A stretch of 64,000 bases of DNA, taken from positions 186,001 through 250,000 of the forward strand of contig JAVKBW010000019.1 of the NCBI GenBank assembly GCA_040222995.1, written 5' to 3'. The notes beneath the pieces were generated by a model. It was not told the origin of the DNA. It ran no database searches and saw only the letters and a program-made list of their open reading frames with translations. Numbering within the stretch: the first letter of the stretch is position 1; every line of letters begins with the position of its first letter. The DNA comes from JAVKBW01 sp040222995. Lineage in GTDB: Bacteria > Pseudomonadota > Alphaproteobacteria > UBA8366 > Aestuariispiraceae. Both the position numbers and the translations under genes were made by a program. Positions 25,335 through 34,151 of the stretch are shown one piece after another.

Positions 25335-26540
25335 TCAGGCTGGAAGACGCGACAGCATGGTAACCGTCACGCTCGTGCCTTTGCCTTCGACGCTTTCGAC
25401 GTCAAGTCTTCCGCCCAGAAGGTTGGCGAGCCTGGAACAGATGTAGAGGCCGAGGCCGGCGCCGCGTTCGGTTTTCGGCGCCAGCACGGATCCGTTGCTG
25501 ATAAAGGGTTGCCCGATCTTTTCGATCATTTCCTGCGGCATGCCAGACCCGGTATCCCGGACTCTGAGCGCGGCATGGTCAGTATCGTGATTATGCCACG
25601 AAATCGTTACGCTGCCCCCTGAATTCGTGTGCCGGCAGGCATTGGCAACCAGATTATTCAATATCTGGTTGATTGCCTTCCGGTCGCTTTCAATGGTGCC
25701 GGAAAATTCGCTAGTGTCGGTGACTTCAAGCTGAATGCCGTTCTCCATGGCGATCGGGCGAAGGGACTCCACGACTCTTTGCGTCCATTCCACGGGATCG
25801 AATGCTTCAGGCTCTATTGTGAATCTGTTGTTTTCGAGTTTCGCCGTATCAAGAATATCGTTCACGATGGCCAGCAGGAAAGTGCCGCTTTCGTGTATGT
25901 GTTTGGTGTAGGTCGCGTAGTTCTCGTTTTCGATCGGTCCGTATACCTCGTTTATCATCATGCCGGAAAAACCGAGAATAGCGTTCAGCGGGGTTCGAAG
26001 ATCGTGGCTGATATTGGCCAGAAATTCGGATTTTGCCGTGCTCGCCCGTTCCGCTGCGATTTTCGCCTGAAACAACGCCGCTTCGTTGTTCTTCATTTCC
26101 GTAATATCGGTCTGCAGGCTGACGAAACCGCCATCGGCCATGCGCCTGTCATTGGTTTTGATCCATCGCCCGTCCTTGAGGTGAACGATGAATGACCCTT
26201 CCAGGGTTTTGCGGTATTCGCGTTTGCGTTCCAGATACGCACCGCCGTCGCCGTATTCGTCGCCGATGATGACATTTCCGCGCTCGATATCGATACGGCC
26301 GAGCTCGGCGTAATGCACGCCCGGTTTCACTTCGTCTTCGGAATAGTTGTACAGGGCGCGGAAGCTCTTGTTGCAGGCCACCAGACGCCCGTCCGCATCG
26401 TAAATGACGATTGCTTCCGAACTGTTTTCCAGGGCTTCTTCGAAAATCGCTCCTTTTTTCGCCTGCGCCAGTTGCCGGATAAGACTGTCCCGCTCGGCCC
26501 GCAGCGCGGCAATATCGTTTTCCGGATCGTCTTCATCCAT
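25335..26540 (-). CDS. cytoplasmic PAS-domain sensor histidine kinase
   Basis: The protein is 401 aa with no transmembrane segment. A short coiled coil (residues 5-30) is followed by a PAS domain at about 35-150 (AIVIYDADGRLVACNKSF, SLQTDITEMK). The HisKA phospho-His lies in NISHDLRTPLNAILG. HATPase boxes are NQILNNLVANACRHT, VRDTGSGMP and GAGLGLYICSRLA. It is an orphan kinase: no response regulator lies beside it. The signal may be a cytoplasmic small molecule or a redox ligand; no heme or flavin residue pattern is evident. It is convergent with recO, with 13 bases between the stops. Confidence 0.85.
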   Translation of the reverse strand: MDEDDPENDIAALRAERDSLIRQLAQAKKGAIFEEALENSSEAIVIYDADGRLVACNKSFRALYNYSEDEVKPGVHYAELGRIDIERGNVIIGDEYGDGGAYLERKREYRKTLEGSFIVHLKDGRWIKTNDRRMADGGFVSLQTDITEMKNNEAALFQAKIAAERASTAKSEFLANISHDLRTPLNAILGFSGMMINEVYGPIENENYATYTKHIHESGTFLLAIVNDILDTAKLENNRFTIEPEAFDPVEWTQRVVESLRPIAMENGIQLEVTDTSEFSGTIESDRKAINQILNNLVANACRHTNSGGSVTISWHNHDTDHAALRVRDTGSGMPQEMIEKIGQPFISNGSVLAPKTERGAGLGLYICSRLANLLGGRLDVESVEGKGTSVTVTMLSRLPA

Positions 26541-26655
26541 CAGCGAAGAATTCCAAAATTATTCATCTTACCTTGCGCCCAGTCGTTACTGCGATTTCGG
26601 TTCAGTCGATTGATTGTACTTCCAAGTCCGGAACGATTTTTATAACGTCGGTCGC

Positions 26656-28689
26656 ATGACAGCAGCAAAAACAGATCCGTTGCTAGAGCCATTCCAGCTT
26701 AAGCACCTTGTCTTACGCAACCGGATAATGTCCACCAGTCATGCATGCGGCCTGGGCGACCATAACCACATGCCCGCAGATGCATACCAGGCCTATCATG
26801 AGGAAAAGGCGCGTGGCGGTTTGGCGCTGAGCATGTTCGGCGGTTCGTCCTATGTCTCGGAGGATTCCAAGTGGTCGTCCGGTCAGTTGAGTGTCGCGAC
26901 CGACGCGGTAATTCCGTATTTGCAGAAAATGGCGGAACGGTTGCATGTGCAGGGCGCTGCGACGATGATCCAGATTACCCATCTGGGGCGGCGCGCCGAA
27001 ACGAATACGCAGGCCTGGTTGCCGACCATTGCACCGTCCGCGATTCGGGAAGCCGGGCACCGGTCTATTCCGAGAGAAATGGATCGGGACGATATCGACC
27101 GTGTGGTCCGCGAATTCGGCGAAGCGGCGTGGCGGTGCAGGGAAGGCGGCCTCGACGGTCTCGAGACGATGGTTCACGGACATTTGATCGGGCAGTTCAT
27201 GTCGCCGGCAACGAATCACCGGTCCGACGGGTTCGGTGGCAGCGTCGAAAACCGCGCCCGATTCGGCCTGATGGTGCATGAGGAGATCCGCCGGCGCACC
27301 GGTGACGACTTTGTCGTGGGGATGCGGGTCGCCGTCGATGAAGGCATGAAGAACGGATCGGATTTCGACGACAGTCTGGCGCTGGTCAGGCTGTTCAAGC
27401 AGGAAGGCCTGATCGATTTCGTCAATGCGAACTACGGGCGGCTCGACACGGAATATGTGCTGGTCAGGGATTGCATGCCGGGTATGCAGTCACGGGCAGC
27501 GCCGTGGATAGAGAAGGCGGCGGCGTTCAAGCAGGAAATCGGCCTGCCGGTGTTTCATGCCGCGAAAATCAACGACATCGCCACGGCCCGGCACGCAATT
27601 CGTGACGGACTGCTGGATATGGTCGCCATGACAAGGGCGCATATCGCCGATCCGCATATCGTGGAAAAACTGATGCGCGGAGAAGAAGACCGCATTCGGC
27701 CTTGCGTCGGCGCGACCCATTGCATGGGCGAACACAGACCCACCTGTCTGCACAACCCGGCAACGGGGCGCGAACGGTTCTGGCCACAGAAGGTTCCCAG
27801 AACGGACGGGCCTCTTCGCAAAGTGCTTATTGTCGGCGGCGGGCCGGCAGGTTGCGAAGCGGCGCGAGTGGTGGCGGAAAGGGGACATATTGTCGTCCTG
27901 TTCGAAGCGGCGAATGAGCTGGGCGGACAATTGCGACTGTCGGACAAGGCAACCTGGCGGCGCGACGTCACCGGCATTATCGACTGGCGCGTTGCGGAAC
28001 TCGATCATCTCGGTGTCGATGTCCGGCTCAACACATACGCGGAGGCCGGCGATATACTTGCCGAGAAGCCGGATGTCGTGATCATCGCGACAGGCGGCAT
28101 TCCGAATATGGAAACCGTGCCGGGCGGCGACCTTTGCCTCAGCGGCTGGGATGTCCTCGGCGGTGCGGCGCAGACAGCGGATACAGTAATCATTTACGAC
28201 GAAACCGGCCGGCACCCGGCGCCGACGCTGGCTGAAATGCTGGTGCGCCAGGGAAAATCGGTCGACTACATCATGCTCGACGACGTGCCGGCCAGGGAAC
28301 TCTCCTATGGCGAACGTGTGATCTGGAAAAAGAGGCTACTGGAAGAAGGCGTGACACCGCGGGGCGATTGCTGTCTCGTTTCTGTTGAACGGTCAGGTAA
28401 CGGTTTGGTCGCGACCTTTGTCAGTGAACTTACGGACGAGGAATTTAAGCTTGAAGCCGGGTCTGTGGTGGTCGAGACCGGGACCTTGCCCGCAGACGAT
28501 GTCTATCACGATTTGAAGGTGAGGTCGGCGAATGGCGGGGTCATGAATGTGAACGCCCTTGCTGCCGGCGATCCGCAACCGGGCCTCGACGGCGACGGAT
28601 ACTCGTTATTCCGGATCGGCGATGCGGCGGGCAGCAGGAATGTCGCTGCCGCCATGTTCGATGCGCTGAGGCTTTGCTCGCGTCTTTAG
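26656..28689 (+). CDS. Old-Yellow-Enzyme/FAD oxidoreductase, N-methylproline or dimethylglycine demethylase-like
   Basis: The 677-aa protein has an N-terminal FMN TIM-barrel (residues 1-370) and a C-terminal FAD/NAD(P) module (KVLIVGGGPAGCEAARV). The layout is shared by trimethylamine dehydrogenase, 2,4-dienoyl-CoA reductase, DgcA and stachydrine/N-methylproline demethylases. The N-terminal STSHACGLGDHNHMP and EEKARGG fit the demethylase branch. The Fe-S loop reads CVGATHCMGEHRPTC: the second Cys of the usual C-x2-C-x2-C pattern is Ala. A role in removing N-methyl groups from betaine-like compounds fits the uptake system at 12.7-17 kb, but this is inference. The start is ATG 26656, as the 42 bases upstream show no family match. 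Confidence 0.78.
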   Translation: MTAAKTDPLLEPFQLKHLVLRNRIMSTSHACGLGDHNHMPADAYQAYHEEKARGGLALSMFGGSSYVSEDSKWSSGQLSVATDAVIPYLQKMAERLHVQGAATMIQITHLGRRAETNTQAWLPTIAPSAIREAGHRSIPREMDRDDIDRVVREFGEAAWRCREGGLDGLETMVHGHLIGQFMSPATNHRSDGFGGSVENRARFGLMVHEEIRRRTGDDFVVGMRVAVDEGMKNGSDFDDSLALVRLFKQEGLIDFVNANYGRLDTEYVLVRDCMPGMQSRAAPWIEKAAAFKQEIGLPVFHAAKINDIATARHAIRDGLLDMVAMTRAHIADPHIVEKLMRGEEDRIRPCVGATHCMGEHRPTCLHNPATGRERFWPQKVPRTDGPLRKVLIVGGGPAGCEAARVVAERGHIVVLFEAANELGGQLRLSDKATWRRDVTGIIDWRVAELDHLGVDVRLNTYAEAGDILAEKPDVVIIATGGIPNMETVPGGDLCLSGWDVLGGAAQTADTVIIYDETGRHPAPTLAEMLVRQGKSVDYIMLDDVPARELSYGERVIWKKRLLEEGVTPRGDCCLVSVERSGNGLVATFVSELTDEEFKLEAGSVVVETGTLPADDVYHDLKVRSANGGVMNVNALAAGDPQPGLDGDGYSLFRIGDAAGSRNVAAAMFDALRLCSRL

Positions 28690-28697
28690 GCCCGGGT

Positions 28698-29414
28698 CTA
28701 CGCGTCTTTTTCAGCAAGATACGTCCGGATCAGGTCGCGGTACCGTTCGCCGCCGAAACTTGGGAAATGGCCACCATGGACGACGCGAACCGGCAGATCA
28801 TAGATGCGCTTCATGGAGGCGACATAGGACGGCACGTCATCCTCGATCAACGGGCCATCGTAAATCATGTCGCCGGAGAACAGAATGCGTGTTTCGGCTT
28901 CCCATAGCATTATCTGGCCGACGGAGTGACCCGGAGTGTGAATGACTTCAAATACGCGGTCACCGAGATCGACAATGTCGCCGTCATTGATCAGTCGGGA
29001 CGCCGGCGCGTCCTTTACGGTGTAAAGTGCAGACGAGTACGGGGCCGGCGGCATGCCGGTAAAGATTTCATCGGAAACATAGTCAACCGCTGACGTGTTT
29101 TCGCGGGTCGGTGCGGCGATTATGCCGGCTTCGGCGGGATGCACCCATTTTTCATCGAATTCGTGATGACAGCCGATGTGGTCGAAATGGGTGTGGCTGG
29201 CAACGGTGATGCAGGGCTTTTCGGTTACCAGCGGCACGTGCTGCCTCAGACTGACGACACCCATGCCACTGTCGACAAGCATGTCTCTGTCTCGCCCGCG
29301 AACGTGCCAGATATTGCAGCGGTAAAAAGGTTTGATGAAGGGCTCGTCAATGAGCGTGATATCGTCATCAACATGGCTCACACGATACCACGCTTCCGGT
29401 CTGATCGTTTCCAC
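28698..29414 (-). CDS. MBL-fold metallo-hydrolase
   Basis: The protein is about 238 aa. The zinc motif is SHTHFDHIGC (HxHxDH), followed by HTPGHSVGQIMLW, ILFSGDMIYDG and the late His in VVHGGHFPSF. It is a glyoxalase-II-like or lactonase-like hydrolase with unknown substrate. The GTG start at 29414 has GGGG about 9 bases upstream; the open frame continues 120 bases further without likely coding character. It is convergent with the flavoenzyme gene, leaving 8 bases between stops. Confidence 0.82.
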   Translation of the reverse strand: METIRPEAWYRVSHVDDDITLIDEPFIKPFYRCNIWHVRGRDRDMLVDSGMGVVSLRQHVPLVTEKPCITVASHTHFDHIGCHHEFDEKWVHPAEAGIIAAPTRENTSAVDYVSDEIFTGMPPAPYSSALYTVKDAPASRLINDGDIVDLGDRVFEVIHTPGHSVGQIMLWEAETRILFSGDMIYDGPLIEDDVPSYVASMKRIYDLPVRVVHGGHFPSFGGERYRDLIRTYLAEKDA

Positions 29415-29515
29415 GGGATTTGCCCCATATCGTCTGTTGGCTTGTCGTTCACCTGAACCCGATACCGCGGATAGTCGGGTGCGGCAATAGAATGCGCGTT
29501 TTCCCTGTGGTTTTC

Positions 29516-29524
29516 TGTGGATAA
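29516..29524 (-). promoter_or_regulatory. single perfect DnaA-box sequence upstream of parC
   Basis: TGTGGATAA on the plus strand is TTATCCACA on the minus strand, a perfect match to the DnaA box. It lies 62 bases before the parC start in the 171-base region between the MBL gene and parC. No cluster of boxes is present, so it is not an origin. DnaA control of parC is possible; chance is also possible. Confidence 0.35.
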
Positions 29525-29585
29525 GCAGGCGCAATCTGTTGCGTTTTAGGCGTCGCTAAATACATTATCTGGTAGGAGAACTGCC

Positions 29586-31814
29586 ATGGCCCCAACAGAA
29601 CCTTCGACTGCTGAAATACGCCCGATCGCCTTTGCCGACGCCCTGTCGGAACGCTATCTGGCCTATGCGATGTCGACCATCACCTCGCGCTCGCTGCCGG
29701 ATGTGCGCGACGGGTTGAAGCCGGTGCATCGCCGCCTTCTGCATGCGATGCGTGAATTGAAACTGAATCCGGACGCCGGATTCAAGAAATGCGCCCGTAT
29801 CGTCGGCGATGTGATGGGTAAGTACCATCCGCACGGTGACCAGGCGATTTACGACGCCATGGTACGCTTGGCGCAGTCTTTTGCGGTTCGCTATCCGCTG
29901 GTCGACGGTCAGGGCAATTTCGGCAATATCGACGGCGATAACCCGGCGGCCATGCGGTATACCGAAGCGCGCCTGACCGCCATCGCCAAACTGCTGCTGG
30001 AAGGCATCGACGAAGACGCCGTCGACTTTCGCGCCACCTATGACGGCGAGGGTGAGGAACCGGTCGTCCTGCCGGCGAACTTCCCGAACCTGCTGGCGAA
30101 TGGCGCGGCAGGGATTGCCGTCGGCATGGCGACAAGTATTCCGCCGCACAATGCCGCAGAACTGTGCGATGCCCTGCTGCACCTGATCAAGTTTCCGAAT
30201 GCCGGATTCGACAAACTGGTTGAACTGATCCCGGGACCGGATTTCCCGACCGGCGGTATCCTTTGCGAAGACCGGGAAACCGTTCTCGAGGCTTACAGAA
30301 CCGGGAAGGGCGGGTTCCGGATCCGAGCCCGGTGGGAGGTTGAACAACTGAAGGGCGGCGTCTGGCAGATCGCTGTCACCGAAATTCCCTATCAGGTCCA
30401 GAAAGCCAAGCTGATCGAGCGCATCGCCGAGCTGATCCAGAACCGCAAGATTGCGACGCTGGAGGATATCCGCGATGAATCCGCAGAGGACGTGCGGATC
30501 GTGCTGGTGCCGCGGTCACGCAATGTCGATCCTGACGTTCTGATGGAATCACTGTTCCGGCAGACCGAACTGGAAAGCCGTTTCTCGCTGAACATGAACG
30601 TGCTGGCCGATGGTGGGCGCGTGCCGCGGGTAATGGATCTGCGGGACGTGCTACGCGCTTTCCTCGATCACAGGCAGGACGTGCTGCTTCGCCGGTCGAA
30701 CAACCGGCTGAAGGATATCGAACGCCGGCTGGAAATCCTCGAAGGCTATATCGTCTGTTACCTCAACCTGGATGAAGTCATCCGCATCGTGCGCGAGGAG
30801 GACGAGCCGAAGGCCGAATTGATCAAGGCGTTCAAACTGACCGATCTGCAGGCCGAATCGATTTTGAACATGAGGCTGCGCGCCTTGCGGAAACTTGAGG
30901 AAATGGAAATCCGCAAGGAACACGACGCTCTGTCGGATGAACGTAAAAACCTGCAAGCCCTTGTCGCCGACGAAAAGCTGCAGTGGAAGCATATCGGTGG
31001 CGAGATTTCTGAAATCAGAAAGCAGGTCGGCAAGGATACGGTACTTGGCCGCAGGCGTACCGATATCGGCGACGCGCCGACCGCCGTCGTGGTGCCGCTG
31101 GAGGCAATGATCGAGCGCGAACCGGTAACAGTCGTCTGTTCGAAAAAAGGCTGGGTCCGGGCGATGAAAGGGCATCTGTCTGCAGAATCCGATATCAAGT
31201 ATAAGGAAGGCGATGGCCCTCGCTTTCTGCTGCACGCGCAAACCACCGACAAACTGCTGGTTTTCGCGACGAATGGCAGGTTTTACACGATCGGTTGCGA
31301 CAAGCTGCCCGGTGGGCGCGGTCACGGCGAACCGCTGCGGTTGCAGGTCGACCTGTCAAACGACCACGATATCGTCACCCTGCTGATCCACGACCCGGAA
31401 AGAAAACTGCTGGTCGCCAGCTCCGACGGACGCGGCTTCATTGCGCCCGAATCGGATGTCGTCGCCCAGACCCGGACCGGGAAACAGGTTCTGAACGTTT
31501 CCGGCAATGTCGAGGCGGCGGTCTGCACGCCAGCGGCCGGCGATACGATCGCGGTGGTTGGACAGAATCGCAAACTTCTGCTGTTCGGAATCGACGAGAT
31601 ACCGGAAATGACGCGCGGCAAGGGCGTAATCCTGCAGAAGTACCGAGATGGAGGCATGGCCGATGTTAAAGTGTTCAACAAGGCGGACGGGCTTACCTGG
31701 GCTTCGGGGGATCGCACCCGCACGGTAACGGATCTGCTCGACTGGGAAGGCAAACGGGCGCAGGCCGGCCGGATGCCGCCGACCGGATTTCCGAGGTCTA
31801 ACAAGTTCGGATAA
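29586..31814 (+). CDS. parC: DNA topoisomerase IV subunit A
   Basis: The 742-aa protein has the GyrA/ParC breakage-reunion domain: YAMSTITSRSLPDVRDGLKP, KCARIVGDVMGKYHPHGD, and catalytic Tyr in AAMRYTEARL. A C-terminal pinwheel domain follows from about 500. The C-terminal GyrA box Q(R/K)RGG[R/K]G is absent and the length is about 740, both favouring ParC over GyrA. It decatenates daughter chromosomes with ParE, which is not in this window. AGGAG precedes the ATG. Confidence 0.93.
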   Translation: MAPTEPSTAEIRPIAFADALSERYLAYAMSTITSRSLPDVRDGLKPVHRRLLHAMRELKLNPDAGFKKCARIVGDVMGKYHPHGDQAIYDAMVRLAQSFAVRYPLVDGQGNFGNIDGDNPAAMRYTEARLTAIAKLLLEGIDEDAVDFRATYDGEGEEPVVLPANFPNLLANGAAGIAVGMATSIPPHNAAELCDALLHLIKFPNAGFDKLVELIPGPDFPTGGILCEDRETVLEAYRTGKGGFRIRARWEVEQLKGGVWQIAVTEIPYQVQKAKLIERIAELIQNRKIATLEDIRDESAEDVRIVLVPRSRNVDPDVLMESLFRQTELESRFSLNMNVLADGGRVPRVMDLRDVLRAFLDHRQDVLLRRSNNRLKDIERRLEILEGYIVCYLNLDEVIRIVREEDEPKAELIKAFKLTDLQAESILNMRLRALRKLEEMEIRKEHDALSDERKNLQALVADEKLQWKHIGGEISEIRKQVGKDTVLGRRRTDIGDAPTAVVVPLEAMIEREPVTVVCSKKGWVRAMKGHLSAESDIKYKEGDGPRFLLHAQTTDKLLVFATNGRFYTIGCDKLPGGRGHGEPLRLQVDLSNDHDIVTLLIHDPERKLLVASSDGRGFIAPESDVVAQTRTGKQVLNVSGNVEAAVCTPAAGDTIAVVGQNRKLLLFGIDEIPEMTRGKGVILQKYRDGGMADVKVFNKADGLTWASGDRTRTVTDLLDWEGKRAQAGRMPPTGFPRSNKFG

Positions 31815-31902
31815 AAGACCCGTGACAAATAATAGGCTTTTCGTTGCTGGCGACGCTGAATATAGTTTCGGTCAGCACGAGTTCGATCTTTAGGGGGCTA
31901 CC

Positions 31903-32496
31903 ATGGCGCAATCGACAACATACTTTCCGACACTCCTCGACACTGTCTGGGATTCATCCCGCAGCAGCCGTTGGATGCGCTCACTGCTGATCACGCTGGG
32001 CGGCAGCCTCCTGTTGACGGTCGCCGCCAAGATTCAGGTACCTTTCTATCCGGTGCCGATGACCATGACGACTTTCGTGGTTCTGTTTCTGGGCATGGCC
32101 TGCGGATGGCGTCTCGGCGGGGCGATTGTCCTGTTTTACCTGATCCAGGGTGCGGCCGGTCTGCCGGTTTTCGCCGGAACGCCGGAAAAGGGGATTGGCG
32201 TCGCTTACATGATGGGGCCGACGGGCGGTTACCTGATCGGGTACTACATTGCCGCGGTTGCCGTCGGGTTCCTTGCGGAACGCGGCTGGGACCGGAACAT
32301 CGTCACCACGGCGGCGGCGATGCTGATCGGAAGCGCGCTTATCTATGTTCCCGGCCTGCTTTATCTCGGCGGCCTGTTCGGCTGGGACAAGCCGATCATG
32401 GAATGGGGCCTGTATCCGTTCGTGCTCGGCGATCTGAGCAAGGTGGTGCTTGCCGCCGTGGCGATGCCCCTGTTGTGGAAAGTCGTCAAGCGGTAA
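31903..32496 (+). CDS. bioY: biotin transporter substrate-binding (S) component BioY
   Basis: The 197-aa polytopic protein shows the BioY signature. AKIQVPFYPVPMTMTTFVV near residue 45 is followed by GAAGLPVFAG and MMGPTGGYLIGY. BioY imports biotin alone or with an ECF module; no bioM or bioN genes are adjacent. AGGGGG precedes the ATG. No convincing BioR box was seen in the 88 bases upstream. Confidence 0.92.
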   Translation: MAQSTTYFPTLLDTVWDSSRSSRWMRSLLITLGGSLLLTVAAKIQVPFYPVPMTMTTFVVLFLGMACGWRLGGAIVLFYLIQGAAGLPVFAGTPEKGIGVAYMMGPTGGYLIGYYIAAVAVGFLAERGWDRNIVTTAAAMLIGSALIYVPGLLYLGGLFGWDKPIMEWGLYPFVLGDLSKVVLAAVAMPLLWKVVKR

Positions 32497-32550
32497 CGGA
32501 CATTTTGACTCAGACCGGCTGAAAACCGGAAAATTCGCCTTTTATCACGA

Positions 32551-32568
32551 AAATGCGATTACGCATTT
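32551..32568. promoter_or_regulatory. AT-rich perfect hairpin between bioY and TPR gene
   Basis: AAATGCG-ATTA-CGCATTT is a 7-bp stem with a 4-base loop in the 134-base gap after bioY. It could be an operator of the downstream gene or part of a weak terminator. No U-tract follows. The remaining gap contains TATTTATAGC, a possible -10. Confidence 0.35.
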
Positions 32569-32630
32569 GTGCCGTGTGATCCTATTTATAGCTTTATCGA
32601 AGCTTAGGTTAGTCCAGAGGGTCGTTCATC

Positions 32631-34148
32631 ATGGCTTTACCCGGTCGCTCGGAGGCGTCTGATGGCGCGCGAAATCCGCAAGCGATGCTGCGGATGGCTG
32701 CGGATGCGTTCAAAGCCGGGCGGCATGCGGAATCCGACGCGTTGTGCAGACGAATACTCTCCCTTGTGCCCGGACAGCCGAATACCCTGCATTTACTGGG
32801 ACTGGTCCGGTTCAATCTGCGGGATTACAACGCCGCTATCTCGCATCTTGAAACAGCCCTGGAAACTTTTGGCGATTTGGCAGAACTGCACCTTCACCTC
32901 GGCAACGCATATTGCGAAATCGGCGATGCCGACCGGGCATTGAGTGCTTTCGGCCGGGCGCTTGACCTGCAACCGGTCTTTCCTGAGGCGCACTTTAACC
33001 GTGCAAGAGTCCATGAAAGAATCGGACGTCTGGACCTGGCCGAAAAAGAACTCCGGAAAGCGCTGTCGCAGCGCGACGCCTATACAGCGGCCGTTCTTAA
33101 TCTCGGGAACGTGCTGAAGAAATCGAACCGGTCGCTGGAAGCGCTGGAAATCTACTACGATGCTCTGGCGAAGACGCCCGATGTCGCGGCGCTGCATAAT
33201 AATCTCGGTAATCTACAGGTGGAATGCGGGAAAGCGAAGGAAGCAAGGCACTCATTCGAACGGGCTGTTTCCCTGTCTCCGGGACTAAGGGACGCCCATA
33301 TAAATCTGGCGCAACTGCTTCTCGACGATGGCGATACGAAACAGGCGGTGTATCACTTTGATTCCGCCGGTACCGGGTACGCCAGGGCCAGGGCCGCCGA
33401 ATGTCTGTTGAATATGGGACGGATTGCGGATGTTAAAAAGCGGCTGCAGGACAGCGCCGGAAGCGAACCGAACAACCTGCTTTTGGTGGCGCTGAGCGCC
33501 TTCATGACGGCAACCGGTGATCAGCGCGACGATCCGTTCGATTTTTGCAGGAACCCGCTGGACTTCGTGCGGGTGCGCCCCGGGCTCGGTGGTATCGACG
33601 ATTGCATCGGTTTCGGGACAGACCTGAAAGAGGAACTGCGAAAGCGTAACCAGTTATGGTCTCCGCAGAATTCCTCGACCAGACAAGGCTATCAGACTCC
33701 GGACGACCTGTTCGACCATCCCACCGGAATTCTGAGCGAGCTTGAACAGATTATCCGGAAAGAAATCGCTGCCTACAAACGCATCAAATCCGGCGCCGAC
33801 AACAGGATGATGCGCGAATGGCCGGAACGCTACCGGTTGCGCGGCTGGGCGGTCCGACTTCTGAAAGGCGGTCAGCAGGCGTCTCATATCCATCCCGACG
33901 GCTGGCTCAGCGGGGTGGCGTATCTCACGATGCCGACGGAAGCGCACTATCCGGCTGGCGGGATCGAATTCACCCTGGCGGGTGCAAACTATCCGAAAAC
34001 CGCCGCCAGCCTGCCCGTGCGTCTTCATCCGCCGAATGTCGGCGACCTCGTCCTGTTTCCTTCCAGCCTGCACCACCGGACAATTCCGTTCGACAACGAT
34101 GCCGAACGATTGAGCATTGCGTTTGACGTCGTGCCGCTCAGAAACTGA
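32631..34148 (+). CDS. TPR protein with C-terminal 2OG-Fe(II) oxygenase domain
   Basis: The protein is 505 aa. Residues 15-290 hold about seven TPR units (ALSAFGRALDLQPVFPEAHF, LHNNLGNLQVECGKAKEA). Residues about 310-505 match the putative 2OG-Fe(II) oxygenase family PF13759. The iron ligands appear as HPD in HIHPDGWLSGVAYL and a distal His in FPSSLHHRTIPF, and RLSIAFDV carries the 2OG-binding Arg. It probably hydroxylates a protein or peptide bound by the TPR part. The substrate is unknown. It is convergent with the TRAP operon, with 3 bases between stops. Confidence 0.82.
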   Translation: MALPGRSEASDGARNPQAMLRMAADAFKAGRHAESDALCRRILSLVPGQPNTLHLLGLVRFNLRDYNAAISHLETALETFGDLAELHLHLGNAYCEIGDADRALSAFGRALDLQPVFPEAHFNRARVHERIGRLDLAEKELRKALSQRDAYTAAVLNLGNVLKKSNRSLEALEIYYDALAKTPDVAALHNNLGNLQVECGKAKEARHSFERAVSLSPGLRDAHINLAQLLLDDGDTKQAVYHFDSAGTGYARARAAECLLNMGRIADVKKRLQDSAGSEPNNLLLVALSAFMTATGDQRDDPFDFCRNPLDFVRVRPGLGGIDDCIGFGTDLKEELRKRNQLWSPQNSSTRQGYQTPDDLFDHPTGILSELEQIIRKEIAAYKRIKSGADNRMMREWPERYRLRGWAVRLLKGGQQASHIHPDGWLSGVAYLTMPTEAHYPAGGIEFTLAGANYPKTAASLPVRLHPPNVGDLVLFPSSLHHRTIPFDNDAERLSIAFDVVPLRN

Positions 34149-34151
34149 TGC

